Below are positions 1 through 5,658 of a stretch of 5,658 bases of DNA, in pieces. This stretch comes from Campylobacter concisus (GTDB taxonomy: Bacteria; Campylobacterota; Campylobacteria; Campylobacterales; Campylobacteraceae). Within the stretch, counting starts at the first letter, position 1; every line of letters starts with the position of its first letter. The notes under the pieces are model-generated. The model was not told where the DNA came from. It searched no databases and saw only the letters and a program-made list of their open reading frames with translations. The stretch covers positions 1 to 5,658 of the forward strand of contig JAHADO010000095.1 of NCBI GenBank assembly GCA_018375265.1, given 5' to 3'. Both the position numbers and the translations under genes were made by a program.

Positions 1-210
1 ACAGAGGCAGAGTTGAAGGAAGCTTTTGCACAATTTGGTGAAGTAAGGCGCGCAAAAATCGTAAAAGATAGAGAGACAGACCGCTCAAAGGGCTTTGGCT
101 TTGTTGAAATGGACGACGCGAATGAGGGCCAAAAGGCGATCGACGCACTAAATGAAAAAGAACTTGGCGGACGCACTTTAAGAGTAAATGAGGCTAGACC
201 AAGGGATTAA
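1..210 (+). CDS. Small RRM-domain RNA-binding protein, 5' end cut by window edge
   Basis: This is the C-terminal 69 residues of a single-RRM protein that binds single-stranded RNA. The open frame runs to the window edge, so the true start lies upstream. The in-window TTG at 13 is internal, because the codons before it (TEAE) continue the usual RRM helix 1. The RNP1 octamer is clear as KGFGFVEM (about codons 30-37 of the visible part), with aromatic residues in the positions that stack on RNA bases. The end, LRVNEARPRD, is typical of bacterial stand-alone RRM proteins of about 80-90 residues. Roughly a dozen residues, including the RNP2 strand (usually like IYVGNL), should therefore be missing. 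There is no glycine-rich tail. Its RNA target is unknown. Related bacterial proteins are suggested to act on RNA stability or cold response, but nothing here shows that. The stop (208-210) lies inside the next gene. Confidence 0.93.
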   Translation, partial: TEAELKEAFAQFGEVRRAKIVKDRETDRSKGFGFVEMDDANEGQKAIDALNEKELGGRTLRVNEARPRD

Positions 211-1081
211 TGACTATTTGCCACCATCTGGTGGCATAGTCTCTCGCATAGCTCCGACGCCAAGCGGCTATCTACACGCTGGCAACGCCTACAACTTCAT
301 CCTGACTTATCTTCTGACGCGCTCACTGGGCGGCGTTTTGCACCTAAGGATCGATGATTATGACCTTGGCAGATACCGGCGCGAATTTGTTCAAAATATC
401 TTTGACGTTTTAGAATTTCTGGGGCTTTGCTATGACAAAGGTGCTAAAAGTGTAGACGACTTTGAGCAAAATTTTAGCTTTAAAACAAGAGCCAAAAGAT
501 ATGAAAACGCACTTGAAAAGCTAGATGAAATTTACATTTGTGAATGCACAAGAGCCACCAAAGATGCCTATGAAAACGGCATTTACACTAAAATTTGCAA
601 AGATAAAAAGCTAAAATTTATAAAAGATAAAACTGCTATAAGGCTAAGCGTGGATGAAAATGACGAGCTTGGCAGGCAAGTGGCAGCGCAGATGGGCGAT
701 TTTGTCATTTATAAAAAGGATTTTACTCCAGCTTACAACTTCGCAAGCGCCATTGACGATGAGGATATGGAGGTAAATTTGGTCGTTAGAGGCGAGGACT
801 TGCTGCCTTGCACACTAGCTCAGAGATACCTTGCAAAAAGGCTAAATTTTAGCTTTTTAAATGCTAAATTTATCCACCACAAGCTACTTTTAGATGGAGC
901 CAAAAAGCTCTCTAAAAGCTCGAAATCACCGCCAATAGATCTAAGCCAAAATCCTAAAATTTATTACAAAATGTTAGCAAACGATCTTGGACTAAATTTA
1001 AACTCAGCAGATAAAATTTCAAACCTTTTGTATGAATTTCGGCTTAAAAATATAGCTGAATTATTGCTAAATCGCACCTGA
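188..1081 (+). CDS. gluQ: GluQRS-like glutamyl-Q tRNA(Asp) synthetase
   Basis: This is a class I synthetase paralogue of 297 residues. GluQRS enzymes activate glutamate and attach it to queuosine-34 of tRNA-Asp in the cytoplasm; that role is inferred from the family. The Rossmann half is visible. APTPSGYLHAGN (22-33) carries the HIGH signature as HAGN, and LRIDDYD (53-59) follows. A CxC-x12-Y-x3-C zinc site uses C118, C120, Y133 and C137. The stretch around VVRGEDLL (199-206) is typical of GluRS/GluQRS, and KLSKS (240-244) is the KMSKS loop. The anticodon-binding C-terminal domain of full GluRS (about 460 residues) is absent, and the length fits GluQRS (about 300). ATG 188 is the only in-frame ATG before the HIGH motif, but its upstream AAGAG is only 3 bases away. 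TTG 218 is an alternative. The gene overlaps the RRM gene by 23 bases, so co-transcription is likely. An old, reduced GltX paralogue with another substrate cannot be excluded. Confidence 0.8.
   Translation: MRLDQGINDYLPPSGGIVSRIAPTPSGYLHAGNAYNFILTYLLTRSLGGVLHLRIDDYDLGRYRREFVQNIFDVLEFLGLCYDKGAKSVDDFEQNFSFKTRAKRYENALEKLDEIYICECTRATKDAYENGIYTKICKDKKLKFIKDKTAIRLSVDENDELGRQVAAQMGDFVIYKKDFTPAYNFASAIDDEDMEVNLVVRGEDLLPCTLAQRYLAKRLNFSFLNAKFIHHKLLLDGAKKLSKSSKSPPIDLSQNPKIYYKMLANDLGLNLNSADKISNLLYEFRLKNIAELLLNRT
201..212 (+). promoter_or_regulatory. RBS-like AAGGGA followed by out-of-frame ATG at the rrm stop
   Basis: AAGGGA at 201-206 precedes an ATG at 210-212 that overlaps the RRM stop codon (TAATG), the layout of a coupled start. 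That ATG is not in the gluQ-like frame. It reads only nine codons (MTICHHLVA) before TAG at 237-239. The same purine run lies 11 bases before the in-frame TTG 218. Which start is used cannot be settled from sequence alone. Confidence 0.35.
219..236 (+). repeat. Perfect 8-bp inverted repeat at the rrm/gluQ-like junction
   Basis: TGCCACCA (219-226) and TGGTGGCA (229-236) are exact reverse complements separated by TC. In RNA this would form a hairpin of 7-8 pairs that is strong for such AT-rich DNA. It begins 9 bases after the RRM stop and lies within the first codons of the downstream gene. No T-run follows, so it is not a standard intrinsic terminator. It could instead affect mRNA processing, protect the RRM transcript end, or control translation of the next gene. 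Confidence 0.6.
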
Positions 1082-1774
1082 AATATTTATAAGTCTATTT
1101 AGATCATCAAATTTAAAGCTAAGTTCATCTTTAAACTTAGCTACTATCTCATCTTTGTTTTCGCTAAATTTTATCTCGCTGCCCAGCAAAAGCCCTTTTA
1201 TAAAAAGCTTGTGATCAAGCTCATAGGCACTTAAGCACTCATTTACTACGCTTATTACTTCATTTGCTAAAACTGGCTCTTTAAAGATAGCCTCCGCCCT
1301 AAATGCCACATACGCAGCGCCTCCGTCGTAATCAATCCTATAATAGCTTAGCTCCTCGCCAAGCGCCACGCAAGCAACCAAGCTAATCGTGTGACCATTG
1401 ATCTCTTCATCTAGCTCAAACTGCGCCGTGCTAAACGCTTCAAGCCCAAATTTCTCGCCAAACTCACGCGCCCTATTTGCAAGACCAAGCAAGCGCTCAT
1501 CAAAGCCATTTACATTTTCATAGCCCCAAAGCCAAGTGTTTGACGAAAAGCTCTCAGAGCCGATAAACTGCATATCAAACTCCTGCTTGTCAAAGCAAAT
1601 TTTGCCGCTTTCAAAGTCAACCTGCCACTTGCTGACCTCAACAACTTGCTTAAATAATCTCTTTTGAAGCAGCATCGCTCTGCCAAGGCAAGCGCTAAAA
1701 AGCTCGCTCCAGTTACTTTTATCTATACCAAGTTCATCTAAAAAATGGCTCTTTTTTCTAAAAATATCAAACAT
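1067..1774 (-). CDS. DUF6882-type protein of unknown function
   Basis: This is a predicted soluble protein of 235 residues with no signal peptide or membrane segment that I can see. The stretch QFIGSESFSSNTWLWGYEN (69-87), with its TWLWG(Y/W)xN core, resembles the DUF6882 family as I remember it; no search was run. The N-terminus is basic (MFDIFRKKSHF), and the rest mixes acidic helices with short strands. No catalytic motif is recognisable, and I assign no function. The start ATG (1772-1774) is well supported by AAGGA six bases upstream. The gene begins 15 bases after the dnaE stop on the same strand, so it is probably the second gene of a dnaE transcript. Its last 15 bases overlap the tail of the convergent gluQ-like gene, and the stop is TAG at 1067-1069. 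Confidence 0.85.
   Translation of the reverse strand: MFDIFRKKSHFLDELGIDKSNWSELFSACLGRAMLLQKRLFKQVVEVSKWQVDFESGKICFDKQEFDMQFIGSESFSSNTWLWGYENVNGFDERLLGLANRAREFGEKFGLEAFSTAQFELDEEINGHTISLVACVALGEELSYYRIDYDGGAAYVAFRAEAIFKEPVLANEVISVVNECLSAYELDHKLFIKGLLLGSEIKFSENKDEIVAKFKDELSFKFDDLNRLINISGAI
1117..1142. repeat. 9-bp inverted repeat, weak candidate terminator for the + strand transcript
   Basis: AGCTAAGTT (1117-1125) and AACTTAGCT (1134-1142) are perfect reverse complements around an 8-base loop. The repeat lies 35 bases past the gluQ-like stop, inside the C-terminal codons of the DUF6882-type gene. In the + direction it is followed by a moderately T-rich stretch (to about 1165) but no clean T-run. 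On the - strand it precedes that gene's stop codon, so termination in that direction makes less sense. The stem is AT-rich, and chance in a low-complexity coding region is possible. Confidence 0.3.
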
Positions 1775-1780
1775 TTCTTG

Positions 1781-1785
1781 TCCTT
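1781..1785 (-). promoter_or_regulatory. Shine-Dalgarno site of the DUF6882-type gene
   Basis: Read on the - strand this is AAGGA, six bases before the ATG. It lies entirely in the 15-base gap after the dnaE stop. This fixes the start of the downstream gene and suggests it is translated independently from a shared transcript. Confidence 0.75.
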
Positions 1786-1789
1786 AAAT

Positions 1790-4700
1790 TTACGCTGATG
1801 CGGCGAGCTTTTCTATCTCCTCGCCCACATCATCGCTTATGATAAACTCAGTCTTATAGATGAAAATTTCGCCAGTTGTTTCATTTTTTATCTTCAAAAT
1901 TAGCCGTTTTTGATTATTTGGAGCATTTTTGCTAAAAACTAGCGAGTAAATTTGCTCCAGCTTTTGCCTGCTAAGCTCGCTAAGGCTTAAAAGCACCTCT
2001 AGCTCGGCATACTCTCTTACTTTTTGAGGGGCGCTCGCCTCTTCGTTTTTGCTAAATTTAGAGTTTTGCTTTAGCTTTCTTGTCTTAAAGTCTAAATTTT
2101 GCGCATCTTCTAGGCTATAAACCTCATTTAAATTTGTCCTTACAAACTGATCGTCGCGCGAGATATTTATCCTAAAAGCATAAGGCAGATCGCGCTTTGC
2201 CTCGTCTTTTACTATATCTTCGATGTTGCTAAGCTCTCTTTCAAAGACGGCGATCTCGATGTTGCCGTGAAAGTCCAGCACATTTATAGTGCCCATTTTT
2301 TTGCCACTTTTTGTGATCCTCGTGCTAAAGTCCTCGATCTTGCCAACTACCAAAATTTCAGCACTTTGTGGCAAGGTCTCAAACTCCGAGCTTAGCGTGT
2401 ATTTGATCTTATTTATCTCGTCTTTATAATCATCAAGCGGATGTCCTGAGAGGTAGATACCAACGCTCTCTTGCTCAAATTTCAAGATCTGCTTGATGTC
2501 AAATTCATCATCTATAGTGACGAAATTTATCTTCACATCATTCATGCTATCGTCTTCGCCAAAGAGGCTCTCAGCCGCATTTTTACGTATCTGGGCTGCA
2601 TTTTTGCAAGCTTCTACGATATTTTCTACATTTTGTAAAAGCATCTTACGGCTAAAGCCAAACTCATCGAAGCAGCCAGCCTTTATAAGGCTTTCAAAGA
2701 CCTTTTTATTGACCTTAAATGGATCGATCCTTGAGACAAAGTCATCCATGCTCTTAAACTCGCCCTTTGCGTCACGCTCAGCGATGATGTTCTCAATTGC
2801 CGCTCCACCAACGCCCTTAATCGCTCCAAGCCCAAATATAATGCCATCGTGACCCTCATTTTTAACGACGCTAAATTCTTTGGTTGATTTGTTGATAGAT
2901 GGCGGCAAGGTATCGATGTTTATGCGTTTTATCTCATCGATGTAGCGAACGATCTTATCGACGTTACTCTCCTCGCTTGTTAGAAGTGCCGCCATAAATT
3001 CAGCCGGATAGTAAGCCTTCAGATACGCCGTCTGAAACGTGACATAAGCGTATGCTGCGGAGTGAGACTTGTTAAAGCCATATCCTGCAAATTTAACGAT
3101 CAGCTCGAAAAGATCGTCCGCTTTTTGGCCATTTAGCCCCTTTGCCTCAGCGCCTTTTACAAACTCTCCCTTTAGCCTATCCATCTCTTCTTTGATCTTT
3201 TTACCCATCGCACGGCGCACAAGGTCCGCCCCACCAAGGCTAAAGCCACCTATGGCTTGCACGATCTGCATGACTTGCTCTTGATAGACGATGACACCGT
3301 ATGTTGGCGCAAGGATCGGTTCAAGCTCCTTAAATGCGTATGTTATCTCCGCCTCGCCATGTTTTCTTTTGACAAAGTCATCAAGCATACCACTCTCCAT
3401 CGGTCCTGGGCGATAAAGTGCTAGCATCGCGACGATATCCTCAAAGCAGTCTGGGCGCAGGCTAGTTCCTAACTTTCTCATGCCCTCGCCCTCTATCTGA
3501 AAGATGCCGATGGCTTGGCCACTTTGTATCATCTTATAAACGCCAGAGTCGTTTTTATCGACCTGCGCCCAGATGATGTCCTTGCCAGTGCGCTGTTTAA
3601 CGAGCTTTATCGCATTGTCGATAACCGTTAGCGTCTTAAGGCCAAGAAAGTCAAATTTTATTAAATCAACGTCTTCAAGGTATTTTAAACTATACTGCGT
3701 CACAAAGCGATCTTCTGGGCTGTTTGGCTGGCGAAATAGCGGGGTTTTATTCCAAAGCTCTTCGTTTGAGATGACGACACCTGCTGCGTGCTGGCCGGCG
3801 TTTCTGTTTAGCCCCTCAAGATCAAGGGCAAATTTCCAAATTTTAGCCGCCTTTGGGTTTTGGCTTATTAGCTCAGCTATCTTTGGCTCTTTCTCGTAGG
3901 CGTCTTTTAGCGTGATGTTAAGCTCATCAGGGATAAGCTTTGCCATCGCATCAGCCTCAGCATAAGGCATATCGCAGACTCTAGCGACATCTCTAATGAC
4001 ACCTTTTGCGAGCAATTTACCAAATGTAATAACGCCAGCAACGTTAAATTTGCCGTATTTTTGCGTGACATAGTCGATGATCTCGCCACGTCTGCTTTGG
4101 CAAAAATCCACGTCGATATCTGGCATGCTAACGCGCTCTGGGTTTAGAAATCTCTCAAAAAGCAGGTTGTATGGGATAGGATCAAGGTCGGTGATCTTTA
4201 GCGAGTAAGCGACCAAGCTACCAGCCGCGGAGCCACGTCCTGGGCCAACTGGCACGCCTCTGCGCTTGGCCTCGTTGATGAAGTCCCAAACGATCATCAT
4301 ATACCCTGGGAAATTCATCTTATTGATGATGCCGATCTCTATCTCAAGGCGCTTTCTATACTCTTCGTGTAAATTTTCAGGGACAAATTTCAGCCTCTCT
4401 TCAAGACCCTTTCTACACTCATGCTCGAAAAATACAGCATCATTTTTGAAGCTATATCTGTTTTCTGGCTCTGGGAGTGTCAAATTTCTCTCCTTAGCGC
4501 ACTCAAGAGTAAATTTAAAATTTGGCGGAGTTGGGTTGCCAAGCTTGATCTCAAGGTTGCACTTATCCACGATCTCTTGGGTATTTTCTATCACTTCAGG
4601 GATGTCTAAAAATAGCTCGTTCATCTGCTCTTTGCTTTTAACAAAAAACTCATGGACGCTGTGGCGAAGTCGGTTTGGATCATCTAAGGTTTTGTTCATC

Positions 4701-5401
4701 GCGATGCACATGAAAACCTCGTGCGCAGCGGCTCTTTCTTTAAAAGTGTAGTGGGTGTCGTTTGTGGCGATGACCTTGATGCCAGTCTCTTTTGCGATAC
4801 GCAAAATGTCATCGTCTATGCGCCTTTGATCGCCGATGCCGTGGCGCATGATCTCAAGGTAAAAGTCATCTCCAAAAATTTCTTTATACTCAAGCGCGAC
4901 CTCTTTTGCCCGCTCGTAGCCTTTAGCGCCAAATTTAACGTTACGCTCGCTTAAATTTAGATGCCAGCTCACCTCGCCCTGCAAGCAAGCAGAGCTGCAA
5001 ACTAGGCCCTCGCTATGCTCTTTTAGGATTTTTTTATTGATACGAGGATAGTAGTAAAAGCCCTCGATATAGCTCATGGAGCTAAGATACATCAAATTTT
5101 TATAGCCAGTCTCGTTCTTGGCGATTAGGATGAGGTGAAAGCGCTGTTTGGTGCTCTTGTCGTCAAGCTGCTCACCGTTATGCACATAAGCTTCGATGCC
5201 AATTAGCGGTTTTATCCCATTTTTTTTCATCTTTTTGTAAAAATCAATCGCGCCAAACATGTTGCCGTGATCCGTGATCGCTGCTGCCGTGTCACCTCTG
5301 TCATGGAGCGTATGAGCTAGCTCTTCTATCTTGTTTGCTCCGTCTAGTAGGGAGTATTCGGTGTGTAAATGTAGGTGTGTAAAGCCAGAATTTTCACTCA
5401 T
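1790..5401 (-). CDS. dnaE: DNA polymerase III alpha subunit
   Basis: This is the catalytic subunit of the replicative DNA polymerase (family C), which extends primers at the fork as part of the holoenzyme. It appears complete at 1203 residues; E. coli DnaE has 1160. The N-terminal PHP domain (about 5-225) keeps HLH (11-13), D20, TDHGN (43-47), IGIEAYV (67-73), H89, C139 and NDTH (214-217). The polymerase core has GPGRGSAAGS (386-395), PDIDVDFC (427-434) with catalytic D428 and D430, and IKFDFLG (581-587) with the third aspartate, D584. A helix-hairpin-helix follows at GLGAIKGVGG (857-866). A likely beta-clamp motif is ESLFG (944-948), then an OB fold (about 1015-1053). A charged linker (about 1105-1130) leads to a C-terminal domain. 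The start ATG has AAAAAGGA six bases upstream. No intein, frameshift or missing catalytic residue is seen. The gene shares a transcript with the following DUF6882-type gene, judging by the 15-base gap. Confidence 0.98.
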   Translation of the reverse strand: MSENSGFTHLHLHTEYSLLDGANKIEELAHTLHDRGDTAAAITDHGNMFGAIDFYKKMKKNGIKPLIGIEAYVHNGEQLDDKSTKQRFHLILIAKNETGYKNLMYLSSMSYIEGFYYYPRINKKILKEHSEGLVCSSACLQGEVSWHLNLSERNVKFGAKGYERAKEVALEYKEIFGDDFYLEIMRHGIGDQRRIDDDILRIAKETGIKVIATNDTHYTFKERAAAHEVFMCIAMNKTLDDPNRLRHSVHEFFVKSKEQMNELFLDIPEVIENTQEIVDKCNLEIKLGNPTPPNFKFTLECAKERNLTLPEPENRYSFKNDAVFFEHECRKGLEERLKFVPENLHEEYRKRLEIEIGIINKMNFPGYMMIVWDFINEAKRRGVPVGPGRGSAAGSLVAYSLKITDLDPIPYNLLFERFLNPERVSMPDIDVDFCQSRRGEIIDYVTQKYGKFNVAGVITFGKLLAKGVIRDVARVCDMPYAEADAMAKLIPDELNITLKDAYEKEPKIAELISQNPKAAKIWKFALDLEGLNRNAGQHAAGVVISNEELWNKTPLFRQPNSPEDRFVTQYSLKYLEDVDLIKFDFLGLKTLTVIDNAIKLVKQRTGKDIIWAQVDKNDSGVYKMIQSGQAIGIFQIEGEGMRKLGTSLRPDCFEDIVAMLALYRPGPMESGMLDDFVKRKHGEAEITYAFKELEPILAPTYGVIVYQEQVMQIVQAIGGFSLGGADLVRRAMGKKIKEEMDRLKGEFVKGAEAKGLNGQKADDLFELIVKFAGYGFNKSHSAAYAYVTFQTAYLKAYYPAEFMAALLTSEESNVDKIVRYIDEIKRINIDTLPPSINKSTKEFSVVKNEGHDGIIFGLGAIKGVGGAAIENIIAERDAKGEFKSMDDFVSRIDPFKVNKKVFESLIKAGCFDEFGFSRKMLLQNVENIVEACKNAAQIRKNAAESLFGEDDSMNDVKINFVTIDDEFDIKQILKFEQESVGIYLSGHPLDDYKDEINKIKYTLSSEFETLPQSAEILVVGKIEDFSTRITKSGKKMGTINVLDFHGNIEIAVFERELSNIEDIVKDEAKRDLPYAFRINISRDDQFVRTNLNEVYSLEDAQNLDFKTRKLKQNSKFSKNEEASAPQKVREYAELEVLLSLSELSRQKLEQIYSLVFSKNAPNNQKRLILKIKNETTGEIFIYKTEFIISDDVGEEIEKLAASA

Positions 5402-5407
5402 TTTTTA

Positions 5408-5415
5408 TCCTTTTT
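5408..5415 (-). promoter_or_regulatory. Shine-Dalgarno site of dnaE
   Basis: On the - strand this reads AAAAAGGA, six bases before the dnaE ATG (5399-5401). It is a strong site for an epsilonproteobacterium and supports the chosen start. Confidence 0.8.
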
Positions 5416-5424
5416 AATGAGCGG

Positions 5425-5430
5425 ATTTTA
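5425..5430 (-). promoter_or_regulatory. Probable -10 box of the dnaE promoter
   Basis: TAAAAT on the - strand differs from TATAAT at one base and is placed to start RNA near 5418, giving a leader of about 17 bases that contains the ribosome binding site. There is no recognisable -35 hexamer. That is normal for housekeeping promoters in Campylobacter, where upstream AT-rich periodicity takes its place. The 10-base palindrome CAAAATTTTG (5431-5440) abuts the box. In such AT-rich DNA a match of this kind can arise by chance. Confidence 0.4.
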
Positions 5431-5658
5431 CAAAATTTTGGCTAATAAGGCGCTTGATGAAAGCTTAATGGGAGCTTTAAAATTTGCAAAAACAGCTTGA
5501 TCAAATTTTCAAATTTATTTGTCTAAAAAAGTTTTCTCAAATTTTAAAATTTATGAACGAGCATATCACGCTTCTAAATTTAGTGGCGAATGACTATGAG
5601 CCCTAAATTTAGTAAGTTGCTAATGCGAGTGAGTAAGATTTTAAAATTTGCTTTGTTA
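5431..5658. other. AT-rich non-coding region upstream of dnaE
   Basis: No convincing gene is seen on either strand up to the window edge. The region is dense in A and T runs. It contains the palindrome AAATTTTAAAATTT (5539-5552), the 12-base repeat TTTAAAATTTGC at 5476-5487 and 5640-5651, and a 6-bp stem AAAGCT/AGCTTT (5460-5478). The A-tracts may bend DNA upstream of the dnaE promoter; that is inference. The next gene lies beyond the window. Confidence 0.6.
5574..5613. repeat. Two copies of palindromic CTAAATTTAGT, 29 bases apart
   Basis: The 11-base word CTAAATTTAGT occurs at 5574-5584 and 5603-5613. Its first ten bases form a perfect palindrome in each copy. The centres are 29 bases apart, just under three helical turns. 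This arrangement would suit a paired operator, but AAATTT words are common throughout the window, and CTAAATTTAG also occurs inside dnaE at 2052-2061. Confidence 0.5.

Noticed and set aside
869..877. DnaA-box-like TTATCCACC, with a similar TTATCCACG near 4563
   Set aside because: These are single isolated near-matches inside coding regions, with no cluster or unwinding element, so they give no evidence of a replication origin.
3907..4089. 60-codon open frame on the - strand inside dnaE
   Set aside because: It is a shifted-frame shadow of dnaE around the region just after the catalytic PDIDVDFC motif, with no ribosome binding site or domain.
4266..4751. 161-codon open frame antisense to dnaE, and other open frames on the + strand within 2493-4954
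   Set aside because: They lie wholly inside dnaE, have low-complexity Ser/Leu/Phe-rich translations with no recognisable domain, and are explained by the codon use of the opposite strand.
5220..5227. A8 run in the dnaE coding strand (around codons 58-61), a possible slippage site
   Set aside because: Phase-variable tracts in Campylobacter are usually G/C runs. This one simply encodes Lys-Lys-Asn in an essential gene with an intact frame.
5460..5478. 6-bp stem AAAGCT/AGCTTT upstream of dnaE as a terminator
   Set aside because: The stem is short and AT-rich with no clear T-run in either direction, and no gene ending nearby is visible.
5553..5606. Possible 17-codon peptide (ATG 5553 to TAA 5606)
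   Set aside because: No ribosome binding site precedes it, only an AT palindrome, and its composition is unremarkable.
5617..5639. Rightward promoter (TTGCTA ... TAAGAT)
   Set aside because: The spacing is only 11 bases and both hexamers are poor, so it is not supported.

Overview
The window is ordinary chromosomal DNA from an epsilonproteobacterium, most likely a Campylobacter. The DNA is AT-rich, AAATTT words are very frequent, and genes are packed with overlaps or gaps of about 15 bases. The RRM protein and the DnaE sequence are also of the kind I know from this genus. A species of the C. concisus type is possible, but I cannot confirm it.

Layout: positions 1-210 (+) hold the 3' part of a small single-RRM RNA-binding protein gene whose first dozen or so codons lie outside the window. 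A GluQRS-like gene follows at 188-1081 (+): a truncated glutamyl-tRNA synthetase paralogue with only the catalytic half. It overlaps the RRM gene by 23 bases, and an 18-base inverted repeat sits at the junction. On the other strand, a DUF6882-type protein of unknown function (1067-1774) lies 15 bases downstream of dnaE (1790-5401), the replicative DNA polymerase III alpha subunit. These two probably share a transcript that starts near 5418. The two gene pairs converge and overlap tail to tail by 15 bases, with no classical terminator between them. Positions 5402-5658 are non-coding and very AT-rich. They hold the dnaE ribosome binding site, a probable -10 box and several short palindromes and repeats.

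Functionally the window combines RNA binding, probable tRNA modification (glutamylation of queuosine in tRNA-Asp) and chromosome replication. I see no sign of a mobile element, CRISPR array, defence island or RNA gene, and no convincing new system. The points most worth checking are the odd start region of the gluQ-like gene with its hairpin, the complete PHP metal site in DnaE, and the unexplained link between dnaE and the DUF6882 gene.
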